Shown here piece after piece: positions 1 to 9,404 of a DNA stretch of 64,000 nt. The position numbers and the translations under genes were made by a program. Below the pieces are notes generated by a model. That model did not search any database. It was not told the DNA's origin and saw only the letters and a list, made by a program, of their open reading frames with translations. Source of the stretch: Methylobacterium radiodurans (lineage in GTDB: Bacteria; Pseudomonadota; Alphaproteobacteria; Rhizobiales; Beijerinckiaceae); contig NZ_CP029551.1 in the NCBI RefSeq assembly GCF_003173735.1, positions 1,727,501 to 1,791,500 on the forward strand, read 5' to 3'. The first letter of the stretch is position 1. The number at the start of each line of letters is the position of its first letter.

Positions 1-23
1 CCAAGCGCGAGGCGGCCGAGTAG
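1..23 (+). CDS. 3' end of an upstream gene (partial)
   Basis: The first 20 bases read in one frame as Lys-Arg-Glu-Ala-Ala-Glu followed by TAG at 21-23. This composition is typical of a GC-rich C-terminus. Nothing can be said about function because the gene lies outside the window. Confidence 0.3.
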
Positions 24-44
24 GCGGGGTCGGGAGGTCTAGGG

Positions 45-539
45 GTGCGGGGGATCGGTCTATTCGGGGGCATCTGCGCCGCGGCGCTGCTCGGGGGCTG
101 CGCGGGCGATACCGGCGCGCCGGTCGCGGCCGTGCCGACCCTCTACCTGCCGCTCGCCAGCACCGCCGCGCAGGTGGACGCGGCGGCGGCGCGGGACATG
201 ATCTCGGCCTACCGGCGCAACCGCGGCGAGAAGCCCCTGGTGATCGACCCGGAATTGCAGCGCCTGGCCGAGGCTGAGGCCGCCGCGATGGCGCTGGCCG
301 ACCGGCCGAGCAAGGCCCAGACCGTGAAGACCGCGGTCACGCGCCTCGGCTACGACCAGGCCAACGCCAACCTGTCGGCGGGATACCACACGCTGGCCGA
401 GGCCTTCTCGGGCTGGCGCGACAGCCCGCCCCATAACGCCGTGATGCTGGACCCAGCCGCGACCCGGATGGGCATCGCCACGGCCTTCGCGCCGGGCTCG
501 AAATACAAGGTCTACTGGGCGTTGCTCACGGCCAAGTAG
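45..539 (+). CDS. CAP-domain (SCP/PR1-like) lipoprotein
   Basis: The 164-residue product starts with GTG at 45 and has a short hydrophobic signal ending in the lipobox LLGGC (Cys at about residue 19), so it should be lipidated and anchored in the envelope. The remainder resembles the bacterial CAP/YkwD family: an early helix with ISAYRRNRG, the segment LVIDPELQRLAEAEAAAMA, and later FSGWRDSPPHNAVMLDP, which contains the conserved HN of the family. Members are secreted and many have no known enzymatic activity. The stop codon lies in a 12-bp tandem repeat, so three further in-frame TAG codons follow it. The family call is from motifs, and the substrate or partner is unknown. Confidence 0.8.
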   Translation: MRGIGLFGGICAAALLGGCAGDTGAPVAAVPTLYLPLASTAAQVDAAAARDMISAYRRNRGEKPLVIDPELQRLAEAEAAAMALADRPSKAQTVKTAVTRLGYDQANANLSAGYHTLAEAFSGWRDSPPHNAVMLDPAATRMGIATAFAPGSKYKVYWALLTAK

Positions 540-575
540 CCGGGCAAGTAGCAGTCCAAGTAGCGGTCCAAGTAG
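533..575 (+). repeat. 12-bp tandem repeat containing the stop codon, four copies
   Basis: The heptamer CAAGTAG occurs at 533, 545, 557 and 569, exactly 12 bp apart, with a variable 5-base remainder. Because 12 is divisible by three, every copy puts a TAG in the reading frame of the preceding lipoprotein gene (537, 549, 561, 573). It looks like slippage or unequal duplication of the last codons. Confidence 0.85.
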
Positions 576-611
576 CCGGGCGGGTCGCCAGCCGAGCCGG
601 GGGAGGGGACG

Positions 612-1547
612 ATGCGGTGCGCGGTGCGGTTCCTGCTGACGCTGCTCCTTCTCGCGGGCGCGGCCCGGGCCGGGGAACTGCGCCTCAGCCTCGGCACCGC
701 GACGCCCGGCGGCGGTTTCCCGGCCTACGCGGAGGCGCTGGTCGGCGCCATGCGGACGGTCGATCCCGGCCTCGTGATCGAGACGCGCCCGACCGGCGGC
801 TCGGTCGAGAACCTCGACCTCCTGCGCCGCGGCGCGCTCGACCTCGCGCTGGTGCAGGGGGCCTACGCCTATCCGGCGCTCGCGGGCAGCGACACTCCGC
901 GGCTCGGCGTCATCGCCGCGATGTACCCGACCCCCGGCCTCTTCGTGCTCCCGCCCGGCAGCCCCGTGCGGCAGGTGGCGGACCTGCGCGGGCGCCCCGT
1001 CGCGCTCGGCACGCGGGATTCGGGCCTGACCGCCATGGGCCGGGCGGTGCTCGTGGCCTCGGGCCTTGACCCCGAGCGGGATGTCGAGCCCGTCCTCCTG
1101 GCCCGGGCGGGCGACGGGCCGGACCTCGTGCGCGCCGGAAAGGTTGCCGCTCTCTGGGGCGGCGGCCTGCGCTGGCCGGGTTTCATGGCGCTTGCCGGGG
1201 ATCCGGGCGGCGCCCGCTTCCTCGCGCCTACACCCGAGGCGGTCGCCCGGCTCGTGGCCGAGCAGCCGGAGCTGCGCCGGATGCGCGTGCCGGCCGGGAC
1301 CTTCCCGGGACAGGCTGAGCCGATCGACACGGTGGGCTCCTGGAGCCTGATCCTCGGCCGCGCGGACCTGCCGCCGGAGGCGGCCGAGCGCGTCGTCCGG
1401 GCGATGGACGGCGCGCGCGACGTACTCGCGCGGGCAACCGGCCAGGGCACGGGCAGCGACCCGCGCAACCTCGCCGAGGCGGTGCCGCCGGCCTGGCTCA
1501 ATCCCGGGACAAGGCGGGCGCTCGCGGACCTCGCGCGGACACCCTAG
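612..1547 (+). CDS. TAXI-family TRAP transporter solute-binding protein
   Basis: The 311-residue product starts at ATG 612 after a strong GGGAGGGG ribosome site. It has a Sec signal (residues 1-20, LLTLLLLAGAARA). The mature start LRLSLGTATPGGGFPAYAEA and the following segment with VIETRPTGGSVENL are typical of the TAXI subgroup of TRAP periplasmic receptors, which bind organic acids or amino acids and hand them to a fused DctQM-type permease. No permease gene is adjacent, so this is either an orphan receptor or works with one encoded elsewhere. The last 50 bases overlap the 3' end of the convergent gene on the other strand. Confidence 0.85.
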   Translation: MRCAVRFLLTLLLLAGAARAGELRLSLGTATPGGGFPAYAEALVGAMRTVDPGLVIETRPTGGSVENLDLLRRGALDLALVQGAYAYPALAGSDTPRLGVIAAMYPTPGLFVLPPGSPVRQVADLRGRPVALGTRDSGLTAMGRAVLVASGLDPERDVEPVLLARAGDGPDLVRAGKVAALWGGGLRWPGFMALAGDPGGARFLAPTPEAVARLVAEQPELRRMRVPAGTFPGQAEPIDTVGSWSLILGRADLPPEAAERVVRAMDGARDVLARATGQGTGSDPRNLAEAVPPAWLNPGTRRALADLARTP

Positions 1548-2487
1548 TCCGCTTCGGGATCGTGCCCGAGCGATCGCGAAAGCTCTCGGCGAGGATCCGC
1601 TCGGCGACCCGCGCGCGGGTGTGGTGGGCCAGCACGCGCGCCTGTGCGGCCGCGGCCATCCGCTCCAGGCGGGGCTTGTCCACCAGCAGCGCCGGGATCG
1701 CGCCGAGCAGTGCGCCGGGTCCGGGCTCGTAGTGGAAGCAGTGGACCCCGTGCCGCAGCGGCAGCGCGCGCGGGTAGGCCGGCCGGCTGGTCAGCGCGAC
1801 GAAGCTGGCAAAGTCCGCCTCGTAGTGCCGGTAGCAATCCCAGCCGAAACCGTCGGGCGAGACCACCAGCCAGGCGCGGGCGATCGCCTCCAGGTAGGCG
1901 GGGTAGGGCAGGGGATCGTCCGGCAGGTGGATCCGGTAGCCGGCCGCCTGCAGCACGCAGAGATCCTGCATCGCCCAGCGCCGGGCCGCGTTGCAGAGCC
2001 AGCCGGCGAAGAACACGTCGGTGTCCTTGATGAAGGCGGCGGGCCGGCGCGCTGCCTCGGGGATGAACAGGCCGGTCGGCCGCAGCCACGGGTCGCGCCC
2101 GGCCTGCGGCAGCTCCAACTCGCGCTTGAAATAGGCCGCGCGGGTGTCGCTGATGTCGAGGATGACGCAGCGCGTCCGCCCCAGCACGAGACGGCCGAGC
2201 GCCCCAACCAGGCGCGGCCGGCGGCTTCCGGGGAGCAGGGCCGCCTTCAGGAGGAGCTTGGCGCGGGATTGCCGGTCGGTATGGCCCGGATGCAGGGCCG
2301 CCACCACGACGAGATAGAAGCGTCGCAGAAGGAGCCGCAGCAGGACCCGGGCGGCGGTGCGCGCGCCGAGTGCCTCGGGCGTCTGCGATTCGGAGGCGGT
2401 CAGCGGCCCGCCCCAGCGCAGCCACATCGTCCGCTCCGGTGCGGGCGCCTTGAACACGCCGACCCGGCTGATTTCCAGTACCCGCAT
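1498..2487 (-). CDS. glycosyltransferase-like protein (CgeB/GT1-like)
   Basis: The 329-residue product begins at ATG 2487. Its middle contains DTDVFFAGWLCNAARR, then a sugar-nucleotide-fold-like segment around SPDGFGWDCYRHYEADFASF. The C-terminus LVDKPRLERMAAAAQARVL followed by HHTRARVAERIL matches the end of the Glyco_trans_1_2 domain found in CgeB-type glycosyltransferases. The enzyme class is therefore likely, the donor and acceptor unknown. The 3' end overlaps the convergent TAXI gene by 50 bp, so one of the two stops might be misplaced, although both frames look coding. Confidence 0.6.
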   Translation of the reverse strand: MRVLEISRVGVFKAPAPERTMWLRWGGPLTASESQTPEALGARTAARVLLRLLLRRFYLVVVAALHPGHTDRQSRAKLLLKAALLPGSRRPRLVGALGRLVLGRTRCVILDISDTRAAYFKRELELPQAGRDPWLRPTGLFIPEAARRPAAFIKDTDVFFAGWLCNAARRWAMQDLCVLQAAGYRIHLPDDPLPYPAYLEAIARAWLVVSPDGFGWDCYRHYEADFASFVALTSRPAYPRALPLRHGVHCFHYEPGPGALLGAIPALLVDKPRLERMAAAAQARVLAHHTRARVAERILAESFRDRSGTIPKRTRVSARGPRAPALSRD

Positions 2488-2600
2488 CCGCCGCCCTTGG
2501 CACCGCGCCGGACGCGCGGCGGGCGCACTGTTCCTCCGCGCGCGCGGTGCCGGGCCAAGCGCGCCGATGGGGAGGGGGCGCCGCCTTCGGTGGTCGCCCG

Positions 2601-3431
2601 CTACGGCAGGCCCCGGACCGGCACGGGCGGCGCCTCCTTCAGCAGCGTCACCGTCACCCGGCGGTTGGCCGCGAGGTAGGGATTGTCGGGAAACAGGGGC
2701 TCGGTGTCGGCCTTGCCCGAGACCGAGGCGAAGCGGTCGTCGGGCACGCCTGCGCCGGCCAGGATCTCGCGGGTGCTGATCGCGCGGCCGGCCGAGATTT
2801 CCCAGGGCGGCGCGAGCGGGCGCCGGCCGGGTCGGTCGGTCGCGGTGAAGCCCGTCACCGCGATGCGGTTCGGCATCTGGCGCAGCAGGGGAGCGAGCTT
2901 CTCCAGGAGGCGCCGGGTCTGCTCGGTCGGGCGGCTCGACCCGTCCGGAAACATCGCGCGGCCGTCCTGGTCGACGATCGAGACGTCGAGGCCCTGCTCG
3001 GTCTTGGCGACGACGACGTGCTTCGACAATTCGGAGATGTCGGGCAGGTCCTGCAGCGCCTGGCGCAGGGAGGCGGCGGCCAGCCCGAAGCTGTCCGGCT
3101 CGCTCGCGCTGTTCACGCCGTAGGATGCGTCCGAATCCGGCCGCGGCGGGGTGGTGCGGTCCGTCGCGCGGTCGGGAGGGATGTCACGCAGGTAGCGGAC
3201 GTGGTCGGCGGCCGGCAGGCCCTTGTACTCGATGATGCCGGCGAACTTCGATTCCTTGTTGACGCCGAAGGCGTCGCGCATCGAGCCCGCCACCGCCTGC
3301 ATCTTCTTCTGATCCTGCGTCGAGTACGCGGCAATCATCACGAAGAAGCTCATCAGGAGCGCCATCAGGTCGGCGAAGGTGACGAACCAGCCGTGGCCGC
3401 CATGGGCCCCGCCGCGCTTCTTCTTGGCCAC
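2601..3431 (-). CDS. motB: flagellar motor stator protein MotB
   Basis: The 276-residue product starts at GTG 3431 behind GGAGGG. It has a short basic N-terminus (AKKKRGG), then one membrane helix with the MotB plug-type sequence WFVTFADLMALLMSFFVMI. The Asp in FADLM corresponds to the proton-binding aspartate of MotB. The C-terminal half (about residues 130-270) is an OmpA-like peptidoglycan-binding domain, with VTGFTATDRPG and NRRVTVTLL. MotB anchors the stator to peptidoglycan and conducts protons with MotA, whose gene lies 35 bp upstream in the same direction. No other flagellar genes are adjacent. Confidence 0.9.
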   Translation of the reverse strand: MAKKKRGGAHGGHGWFVTFADLMALLMSFFVMIAAYSTQDQKKMQAVAGSMRDAFGVNKESKFAGIIEYKGLPAADHVRYLRDIPPDRATDRTTPPRPDSDASYGVNSASEPDSFGLAAASLRQALQDLPDISELSKHVVVAKTEQGLDVSIVDQDGRAMFPDGSSRPTEQTRRLLEKLAPLLRQMPNRIAVTGFTATDRPGRRPLAPPWEISAGRAISTREILAGAGVPDDRFASVSGKADTEPLFPDNPYLAANRRVTVTLLKEAPPVPVRGLP

Positions 3432-3466
3432 CGTGCGGGCCCTCCGCTACCGATCCCCGGCCATCG

Positions 3467-4240
3467 TCACGCCGCCGCCTCCTCGAGCGGCTCGCGGTGG
3501 TTGTGCGGCAGGTAGGCCACCAGCATCTCGCGCACCAGCGTCGGGCTCTTCTGGTCGCGGATCATCAGGATGCCGTCGATGATAAGCGAGCGGGAGACGT
3601 CCTCCTCCTCCAGCTTCACGTGCAGCTTGTCGGCGATCGGCAGGGCGGCGAGGTTGGCGATCAGCGCGCCGTAGAGGGTGGCGAGCAGCGCGGTCGCCAT
3701 GGCGGGGCCGAGCTTGGAGGGGTCCGACATGTTGGCGAACATCGTCACCATGCCGAGGATGGTGCCGATCATGCCCCAGGCCGGCGCGCAGTCGCCGAAG
3801 GCCCGGTAGATCTTCGAGCCCTCGTCGAGATGCATCAGGAAGTTGTCGCGGTCGCGCTCCATCGTGTCGCGGATGAACTCGCGGTCGTAGCCGTCGGCGA
3901 TGTAGCGCGCGCCCTGGGCAAGGAACGGGTCGGAGATGTCCATGTTCTCCAACGCCATCGGGCCGCTCTTGCGCACGGTCTCGGCGATCTTGGTGATCTC
4001 CTCGATCAGGTCGTGCGGCTTCACCGCCCGCATGGTGAAGGCGTAGCGCAGGCCCATCGGCAGGCCGTGGGCGATGGTCGAGAACGGGAAGCGGATGGTG
4101 GTCGCCGCTATGGCGCCGCCGAAGATCACGATGACCGCGTGCTTGTCGAAATAGGCGGCGAAGTTGCCGCCGTCGATCATGATCAGCGTGAACACCACGC
4201 CGACGCCGCCGAGCAGCCCGATACCGGTTGCGAGATCCAT
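3467..4240 (-). CDS. motA: flagellar motor stator protein MotA
   Basis: The start ATG 4240 gives 257 residues beginning DLATGIGLLGGVGVVFTLIM, a membrane helix directly at the N-terminus as in the family. The reading frame continues upstream to 4318 but that stretch is Arg-rich and unlikely. The protein has the four-helix MotA/ExbB plan: two N-terminal helices, a long cytoplasmic loop (residues about 70-160, RKSGPMALE, FLMHLDEGSK) and two C-terminal helices with the conserved APAWGMIGTILGMVTMF and LLATLYGALIANL. With MotB it forms the proton-driven stator. The gene is first of the motA-motB pair and diverges from ndvA across 257 bp that must hold both promoters. Confidence 0.92.
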   Translation of the reverse strand: MDLATGIGLLGGVGVVFTLIMIDGGNFAAYFDKHAVIVIFGGAIAATTIRFPFSTIAHGLPMGLRYAFTMRAVKPHDLIEEITKIAETVRKSGPMALENMDISDPFLAQGARYIADGYDREFIRDTMERDRDNFLMHLDEGSKIYRAFGDCAPAWGMIGTILGMVTMFANMSDPSKLGPAMATALLATLYGALIANLAALPIADKLHVKLEEEDVSRSLIIDGILMIRDQKSPTLVREMLVAYLPHNHREPLEEAAA

Positions 4241-4497
4241 GATGTGACGACCCGGCGCGGAATATCGGAGGGCGCGGCGCCGCGGCGCTTGCGGCACGCG
4301 CCTCCCGAGCGGTAGCAAATCGTGCTGAACGAACCGTAAAGAGCCGGGCCCTGAACTCGGCCGTCATGCGCCGTTCAGCCGGGAGGCCTCATAAGCCTCC
4401 CATGCCGAGGTGCCACGGCCCGCCGAGAGAGCGGCGCGCGGACCCTGGGAGCGGTCGGCGGGCCCTGCCCGCCACCGAGGGGAGCATCGGAGTTCGC

Positions 4498-6282
4498 ATG
4501 TCGCTGGTTCGTCTCTACGCGCGGGTGCTGGGACTGCTCGGCACCGACCGCAGGCTGGCGTGGGCGCTGGCCGGCGCGAATGTGACGCTGGCGGTGGCGG
4601 CCTTCGCCGAGCCGCTGCTGATGGGCCGCATCATCGACCAGCTCACCCACCTGAAGCGCGGCGGCGACGCCATGGGCACGATGCTGCCCCTGATCCTCGC
4701 CTGGGTCGGCTTCGGCTTCTTCACCATCGCGGCGGGCGTCGCGATCGCCCTCCACGCCGACCGACTGGCGCACCGCAACCGCCTCGGCACCATGGCGCGC
4801 TACTTCGAGCACGTGCTCGACCTGCCGCTCGCCTTCCACGCCTCGAACCATTCCGGCACCGTCCTCAAGGCGATGCTGGAGGGCACGAACGGCATGAACA
4901 GCTTCTGGCTCGGCTTCTTCCGCGACCACCTCGCGGCGCTGATCTCGCTCGGCGTGCTCCTGCCGATGACGCTGTTCGTGAACTGGAAGCTCGGCCTCAT
5001 CCTGGTGGTGCTGGTGATGGTGTTCACCGCGCTCACCACGTTCGTGATGCGCCGCACCGAGACGCTGCAGGGCCGCGTCGAGGCCTACAATTCGGGTCTG
5101 GCCGCCCACGCCTCTGACGCGCTCGGCAACGTCGCGGTCATCCAGTCCTTCACCCGCGCCAAGGCGGAGAAGGAGGCGATGCGCGACATCATCCAGAATC
5201 TGCTCGCCGCGCAGATCCCGGTCCTGTCCTGGTGGGCGCTGGCCAACGTCGCCACGCGCGCCTCCGCCACCATCACCATGACGGCGATCTTCGTCACCGG
5301 CATCTTCCTGTACCAGGCCGGCACCACGACGGTCGGCGAGGTCGTGGCCTTCATGGGGCTCGCGACCGCCCTCGTGGCGCGCCTCGACCACGTGGTCGGC
5401 TTCGTCAACGGCGTTTTCCAGCAGGCCCCGAAGATCGCCGAGTTCTTCGCAATCTTCGATACGGTTCCGGCGGTGCGCGACCGGCCGCACGCGAAGCAGG
5501 TCGCCCGCTTCGAGGGCGAGGTCAGCTTCGAGGGCGTTGAGTTCTCCTACGACGGTCGCCGCAAGGCGCTCGACGGGGTCTCGTTCTCGGCGCGCGCCGG
5601 CGAGACGGTGGCGCTCGTCGGCACCACGGGTTCGGGCAAGTCGACCACGCTCGGCCTCCTGCACCGCAGCTTCGACCCGGCGGCCGGCGCGATCCGGATC
5701 GACGGGCTCGACATCCGCGACATCGGTCTCGCCTCGCTCCGGCACAACATCGGCGTGGTCTTCCAGGAGCCGATGCTCTTCGCCCGCTCGATCCGCGAGA
5801 ACCTGCAGGTCGGCTGCCCCGAGGCGACTGACGCCGAGATGCTCGACGCCCTGGAGCGGGCCCAGGCTTCCGCCTTCATGGCGCGCCAGCCCGACGGGCT
5901 CGACACGATCATCGGCGAGCGCGGCCGCTCGCTGTCGGGCGGCGAGCGCCAGCGCCTCTCGATCGCCCGGGCTCTGCTGAAGAACCCGCCGATCCTGATC
6001 CTCGACGAGGCGACCTCGGCGCTGGACGCCGCCACCGAGCGCAAGCTCCAGGGCGCGCTGGAGACCGTGATGGAGGGCCGCACCACCTTCGTGATCGCCC
6101 ACCGCCTCGCCACGATCCGCAACGCCGACCGCATCCTGGTCTTCCACGAGGGCAGGATCGTCGAGGCCGGCACCTTCGACGAGCTGGTGGCCGAGGGCGG
6201 CCGCTTCGCCGAACTCGCCCGGGCCCAGTTCATGGCCGCCGAGGCGGAGGAGACCGGCGTCGAGATGGCGATGGCGGCGTGA
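4498..6282 (+). CDS. ndvA: cyclic beta-1,2-glucan ABC exporter, fused permease and ATPase
   Basis: The 594-residue product starts at ATG 4498 ([20 protein letters not shown]), closely resembling the N-terminus of the NdvA/ChvA family. Residues 1-300 form a six-helix type I exporter domain. The ATPase has Walker [10 protein letters not shown] near residue 375, the signature LSGGERQR near 479 and Walker [13 protein letters not shown] near 500. The family exports periplasmic cyclic glucans involved in osmotic adaptation and plant interaction; that substrate is inferred from family. The longer upstream frame back to 4366 is Arg-rich and was not used. A GC-rich stem-loop follows the stop. Confidence 0.9.
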   Translation: MSLVRLYARVLGLLGTDRRLAWALAGANVTLAVAAFAEPLLMGRIIDQLTHLKRGGDAMGTMLPLILAWVGFGFFTIAAGVAIALHADRLAHRNRLGTMARYFEHVLDLPLAFHASNHSGTVLKAMLEGTNGMNSFWLGFFRDHLAALISLGVLLPMTLFVNWKLGLILVVLVMVFTALTTFVMRRTETLQGRVEAYNSGLAAHASDALGNVAVIQSFTRAKAEKEAMRDIIQNLLAAQIPVLSWWALANVATRASATITMTAIFVTGIFLYQAGTTTVGEVVAFMGLATALVARLDHVVGFVNGVFQQAPKIAEFFAIFDTVPAVRDRPHAKQVARFEGEVSFEGVEFSYDGRRKALDGVSFSARAGETVALVGTTGSGKSTTLGLLHRSFDPAAGAIRIDGLDIRDIGLASLRHNIGVVFQEPMLFARSIRENLQVGCPEATDAEMLDALERAQASAFMARQPDGLDTIIGERGRSLSGGERQRLSIARALLKNPPILILDEATSALDAATERKLQGALETVMEGRTTFVIAHRLATIRNADRILVFHEGRIVEAGTFDELVAEGGRFAELARAQFMAAEAEETGVEMAMAA

Positions 6283-6288
6283 CCCGGC

Positions 6289-6312
6289 GAGCCCTCCCCA
6301 CGGGGAGGGCTC
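6289..6312. terminator. GC-rich stem-loop after ndvA
   Basis: An 11-bp perfect inverted repeat (GAGCCCTCCCC, loop AC, then the complement) follows the ndvA stop by 6 bp. It lacks a T-run, so it may be a weak terminator or an mRNA-stabilising hairpin. Confidence 0.6.
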
Positions 6313-6349
6313 CCGCGCGCGGACGGCCCGCCGATCGTAAACGCCCGAC

Positions 6350-7801
6350 ATGAGCGCGCTCGGAAAGCGCCTGCGGCGGTGGCTCTACCTCGGCCATCGC
6401 TGGCTCGGCATCCTCACCGGCCTGCTCTTCGCCACCTGGTTCGTCTCCGGCGTGGTGATGATGTATGTGGGCTTCCCGCATCTGAGCGACGCCGAGCGCC
6501 GCGCGGCGCTCTCGCCGATCGCCTGGGACCGCGTGGCGATCGAGCCCAAGGCGGCCCTGGACCGGGCCAGCCTGGCACGTGCGGCGGTGCGCCGCCTCGA
6601 CCTCGCGATGCTGGCGGACGAGCCGGTCTGGCGCCTGACGCCCTGGGAGGGCCCGCGCCGCACGCTCTCGGCCCTCGATGGACGCGCGATCGAGGCCGTC
6701 CCGGCCGAGCAGGCCCTGGCGGCTGCGCGCCACCACCCGGCCGCCGCCACCGTGACCGATCTCGGCCTCGTCGAGCGCGATCAGTGGACAGTGCCGCAGC
6801 GCTTCGACCCGCTGCGCCCCTTCCACCGCGTGGCGCTGGGAGACGCGGCCGACACCCACCTGTACGTCTCGGCCGCGACGGGCGAGATCGCGCTGGACGC
6901 CACCGGGCACGAGCGGTTCTGGAACTGGTTCGGCGCGGTGCCGCACTGGATCTACTTCACGCCGCTGCGGGCGCAGGTCGATCTCTGGCGCGACGTGGTG
7001 CTCTGGCTCTCCGGGATCGGGATCGTCGGGGCCGTTACCGGCCTCGTCGTCGGCGTGATGCGGGTGCGCCTGCGGCGGCGCTACGCCCGGAGCCGGGTCA
7101 CGCCCTACCGGGGCTGGATGGCGTGGCACCATATCGGCGGCCTCGTGGCCGGCACGACGCTCGTCACCTTCGTCGCGAGCGGCTGGATCTCGATGAACCC
7201 CAACCGCTGGTTCTCGCCGCGCGAGCCGGACCGCGCGGCGCTCGAGCGCTACGCCGGACCCGCGGAGCCGTGGCCGAACATCGACCGCGCGGCCCTGGCC
7301 GCAGCCTGCCCGGATGCGCGGGAAGCGCGCCTCGCCCGCCTCGACGGGCAGGCGCAGATGCTCCTCGCCTGCGCGGACGGGCGGGTGATCCCCTGCTGCG
7401 GGGCGGCGCCGGACCCGGCGCGGATCGCCTCAGCCGCGGCCCGGCTCGTGCCCGGGGCCGCGGCACCGATCGTCGAGCGGCTCGTCTCCGAGGATCTCTA
7501 CTGGTACGGCCATCACCGCGACGCGCGGGTGCTGCCGGTGCTGCGCGTCCGCTTCGCGGATGCGGCCGCGACGTGGTTCCACATCGACCCGGCGACCGGC
7601 GAGATCCTGAACCGGACCGACCGCTCGAACCGCGTCTACCGCTGGCTGTTCAACGCCCCCCACAGCTTCGATTTCGGGCCGCTCCTCCGGCATCGGCCGG
7701 CCTGGGATCTCCTCCTGATCGTCCTGCTGCTCGGCGGCCTGCTGATCTCGGCCTCCGGCGTGGTCATCGGCTGGCGGCGGCTCGGGCTGACGATGCGCTA
7801 G
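6350..7801 (+). CDS. PepSY-associated TM helix (iron-regulated type) membrane protein
   Basis: The 483-residue product starts at ATG 6350. It opens with a helix pair typical of PepSY_TM proteins (YLGHRWLGILTGLLFATWFV), contains a middle helix pair (DVVLWLSGIGIVGAVTGLVV, then WMAWHHIGGLVAGTTLVTF) and ends with LLIVLLLGGLLISASGVVIG. Conserved histidines before the helices (GHRW, WHHIGG, HHRDAR, NAPHSFD) resemble those in PepSY_TM proteins linked to siderophore-iron reduction. Such proteins are usually beside TonB receptors, but here none is adjacent. Its stop codon coincides with the start of an intergenic repeat. Confidence 0.8.
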   Translation: MSALGKRLRRWLYLGHRWLGILTGLLFATWFVSGVVMMYVGFPHLSDAERRAALSPIAWDRVAIEPKAALDRASLARAAVRRLDLAMLADEPVWRLTPWEGPRRTLSALDGRAIEAVPAEQALAAARHHPAAATVTDLGLVERDQWTVPQRFDPLRPFHRVALGDAADTHLYVSAATGEIALDATGHERFWNWFGAVPHWIYFTPLRAQVDLWRDVVLWLSGIGIVGAVTGLVVGVMRVRLRRRYARSRVTPYRGWMAWHHIGGLVAGTTLVTFVASGWISMNPNRWFSPREPDRAALERYAGPAEPWPNIDRAALAAACPDAREARLARLDGQAQMLLACADGRVIPCCGAAPDPARIASAAARLVPGAAAPIVERLVSEDLYWYGHHRDARVLPVLRVRFADAAATWFHIDPATGEILNRTDRSNRVYRWLFNAPHSFDFGPLLRHRPAWDLLLIVLLLGGLLISASGVVIGWRRLGLTMR

Positions 7802-7902
7802 AGCGCTCTCCGCCGAAGTGGACGCCGGTTCGGCGCAAGAGAGCACGTCAAAACAAGGACTTAGAGCCGTCCCGATTGCAACGTGATCGGGAATGGCTCT
7901 AG
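7800..7902. repeat. palindromic intergenic repeat element (REP-like)
   Basis: The segment begins TAGAGCGCTCTCCGCCGAAG and ends in an imperfect palindrome (7862-7901) whose arms are TAGAGCC-GTCCCGAT and ATCGGGAA-TGGCTCTA. From recollection, this pattern is widespread as an intergenic repeat in Methylobacterium and related genomes. Only one copy is in this window, so repetitiveness is from knowledge and not seen here. Confidence 0.6.
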
Positions 7903-7939
7903 GGCCGCCCCGCACGGTAGCCGGGGCCGCAGAGACTGC

Positions 7940-8149
7940 TCAGGACCGCCCCGCGCCGTATGCCATGGCCGACCGCGCGACGAGGAGCGGGGTCCAGAAG
8001 TGGACCAGGCCCGTGCCGCTCCATACGGTGAACCGTTCGCCGCAGCCGGTCGTGTTCATCGCGCATCCCAGGGGGACGAGGTAGAAGAACCACACGGCCG
8101 TCGCCACGAGCAGGCCGAGGCCGAAGAACAGTGCAGCGATCCGCATCAT
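7940..8149 (-). CDS. small membrane protein of unknown function
   Basis: The 69-residue product starts at ATG 8149 with GGGAGG 6 bp upstream. It has one strong N-terminal helix (FGLGLLVATAVWFFYLVPLG), a central stretch with two cysteines (GCAMNTTGCGE) and a second, weaker hydrophobic segment. I do not recognise a family. The good ribosome site and membrane pattern make it likely to be real. Its location between a repeat element and the 3' end of ssuD gives no functional clue. Confidence 0.6.
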   Translation of the reverse strand: MMRIAALFFGLGLLVATAVWFFYLVPLGCAMNTTGCGERFTVWSGTGLVHFWTPLLVARSAMAYGAGRS

Positions 8150-8243
8150 CGCCCACCTCCCGCAGATCGGCCGATAAACGGGTTCCCGGCCCCGGGGAAG
8201 CGCTCGGGAGCCGGCCGGAGCCCTGACAGAACGGTACCGCGGC

Positions 8244-9368
8244 TCAGCGCCGGGTGGCGCGGATGTCGAAGGCGCCGCCGGTCTGGGCGGAGTCGTGCAG
8301 CGTCACGGGCACCTTGCCGGCGATCAGCGGGAAGGCGAGTTCGGCGAAGCGGATCGACTCCTCCAGGTGCGGGTAGCCGGAGAGCACGAAGGTGTCGACG
8401 CCGAGCGCCGCGTAGTCGTTGAGCCGCTGCACCACCTGCTCGGGCGAGCCGACCAGCGCCGTGCCCGCGCCGCCGCGCACCAGCCCGACGCCGGCCCAGA
8501 GATTCGGCGCCACCACGAGCCGGTCGCGGCGCCCCCCATGCAGCGCCGCCATCCGGGCCTGCCCGACCGAGTCCATGCGGGCGTAGTTGGCCTGGGCGCG
8601 GGCGATGTCCTCGTCGGTCAGCCGGCTGATCAGGCGGTCGGCCGCGGCCCAGGCCTCGTCCTCCGTCTCGCGCACGATGACGTGGAGGCGCACGCCGAAG
8701 CGCACGCTGCGACCCTCGCGCGCCGCCCGGGCGCGGACGTCGGCGATCTTCTCCCCTACCGCCTCAGGCGGCTCGCCCCAGGTCAGGTAGGCGTCGACGT
8801 GCCGGGCCGCGAGGTCGTGGGCGGCGGGCGAGGAGCCGCCGAAATAGAGTGGCGGCCAGGGCGTCTGCACGGCGGGGTGGAAGTTCCGCGCGCCCTGGAC
8901 GCGGACGTGACGCCCCTCGAAATCGACCGTCTCGCCCGCCATCAGCCGCTTCCAGACGGTGAGGTACTCGTCGGCCGCGGCGTAGCGCTCGGCGTGGTCG
9001 TAGAAGGCGCCGTCGGCGGCGAGTTCGGTGGCATCGCCCCCCACCACCACGTTGAGGAGGAGCCGCCCGCCCAGCGCCTCGTCCAGCGCCGCGGCCTGCC
9101 GCGCGCCGAGCGTCGGGCCGGTGATCGAGGTGCGCAGGGCCACCAGGAGCTTGATGCGCCGGGTGACGGTGACGAGGCTCGCGGCGGTGACCCAGGGATC
9201 GGTGCAGGAGGCGCCGGTGGGAATCAGCAACCCGTCGTAGCCGAGCCGGTCCGCGGTCTCGGCGATCTGCCGGATATAGGCGTTGCTGGGCGCCCGGCCG
9301 GAGTCGGACGTGCCGAGATAGCGCGTATCGCCGGAGGTCGGCAGGAACCAGAAGACGTCGTAGGCCAT
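8244..9368 (-). CDS. ssuD: FMNH2-dependent alkanesulfonate monooxygenase (SsuD type)
   Basis: The 374-residue LLM-class enzyme starts at ATG 9368. It has [15 protein letters not shown] near the N-terminus, [14 protein letters not shown] (the SsuD cysteine region), [19 protein letters not shown] and the C-terminal [15 protein letters not shown], all characteristic of alkanesulfonate monooxygenase. It would use reduced FMN and oxygen to release sulfite from sulfonates; no flavin reductase gene (ssuE) is beside it. It is the last gene of the metQ-metN-metI-LLM-ssuD operon, which suggests that uptake and desulfonation of an organosulfur compound are coupled. Confidence 0.88.
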   Translation of the reverse strand: MAYDVFWFLPTSGDTRYLGTSDSGRAPSNAYIRQIAETADRLGYDGLLIPTGASCTDPWVTAASLVTVTRRIKLLVALRTSITGPTLGARQAAALDEALGGRLLLNVVVGGDATELAADGAFYDHAERYAAADEYLTVWKRLMAGETVDFEGRHVRVQGARNFHPAVQTPWPPLYFGGSSPAAHDLAARHVDAYLTWGEPPEAVGEKIADVRARAAREGRSVRFGVRLHVIVRETEDEAWAAADRLISRLTDEDIARAQANYARMDSVGQARMAALHGGRRDRLVVAPNLWAGVGLVRGGAGTALVGSPEQVVQRLNDYAALGVDTFVLSGYPHLEESIRFAELAFPLIAGKVPVTLHDSAQTGGAFDIRATRR

Positions 9369-9404
9369 GGGTTGTCCTGGTGGGGGCTTTCCTGGGCGTG
9401 TTCG

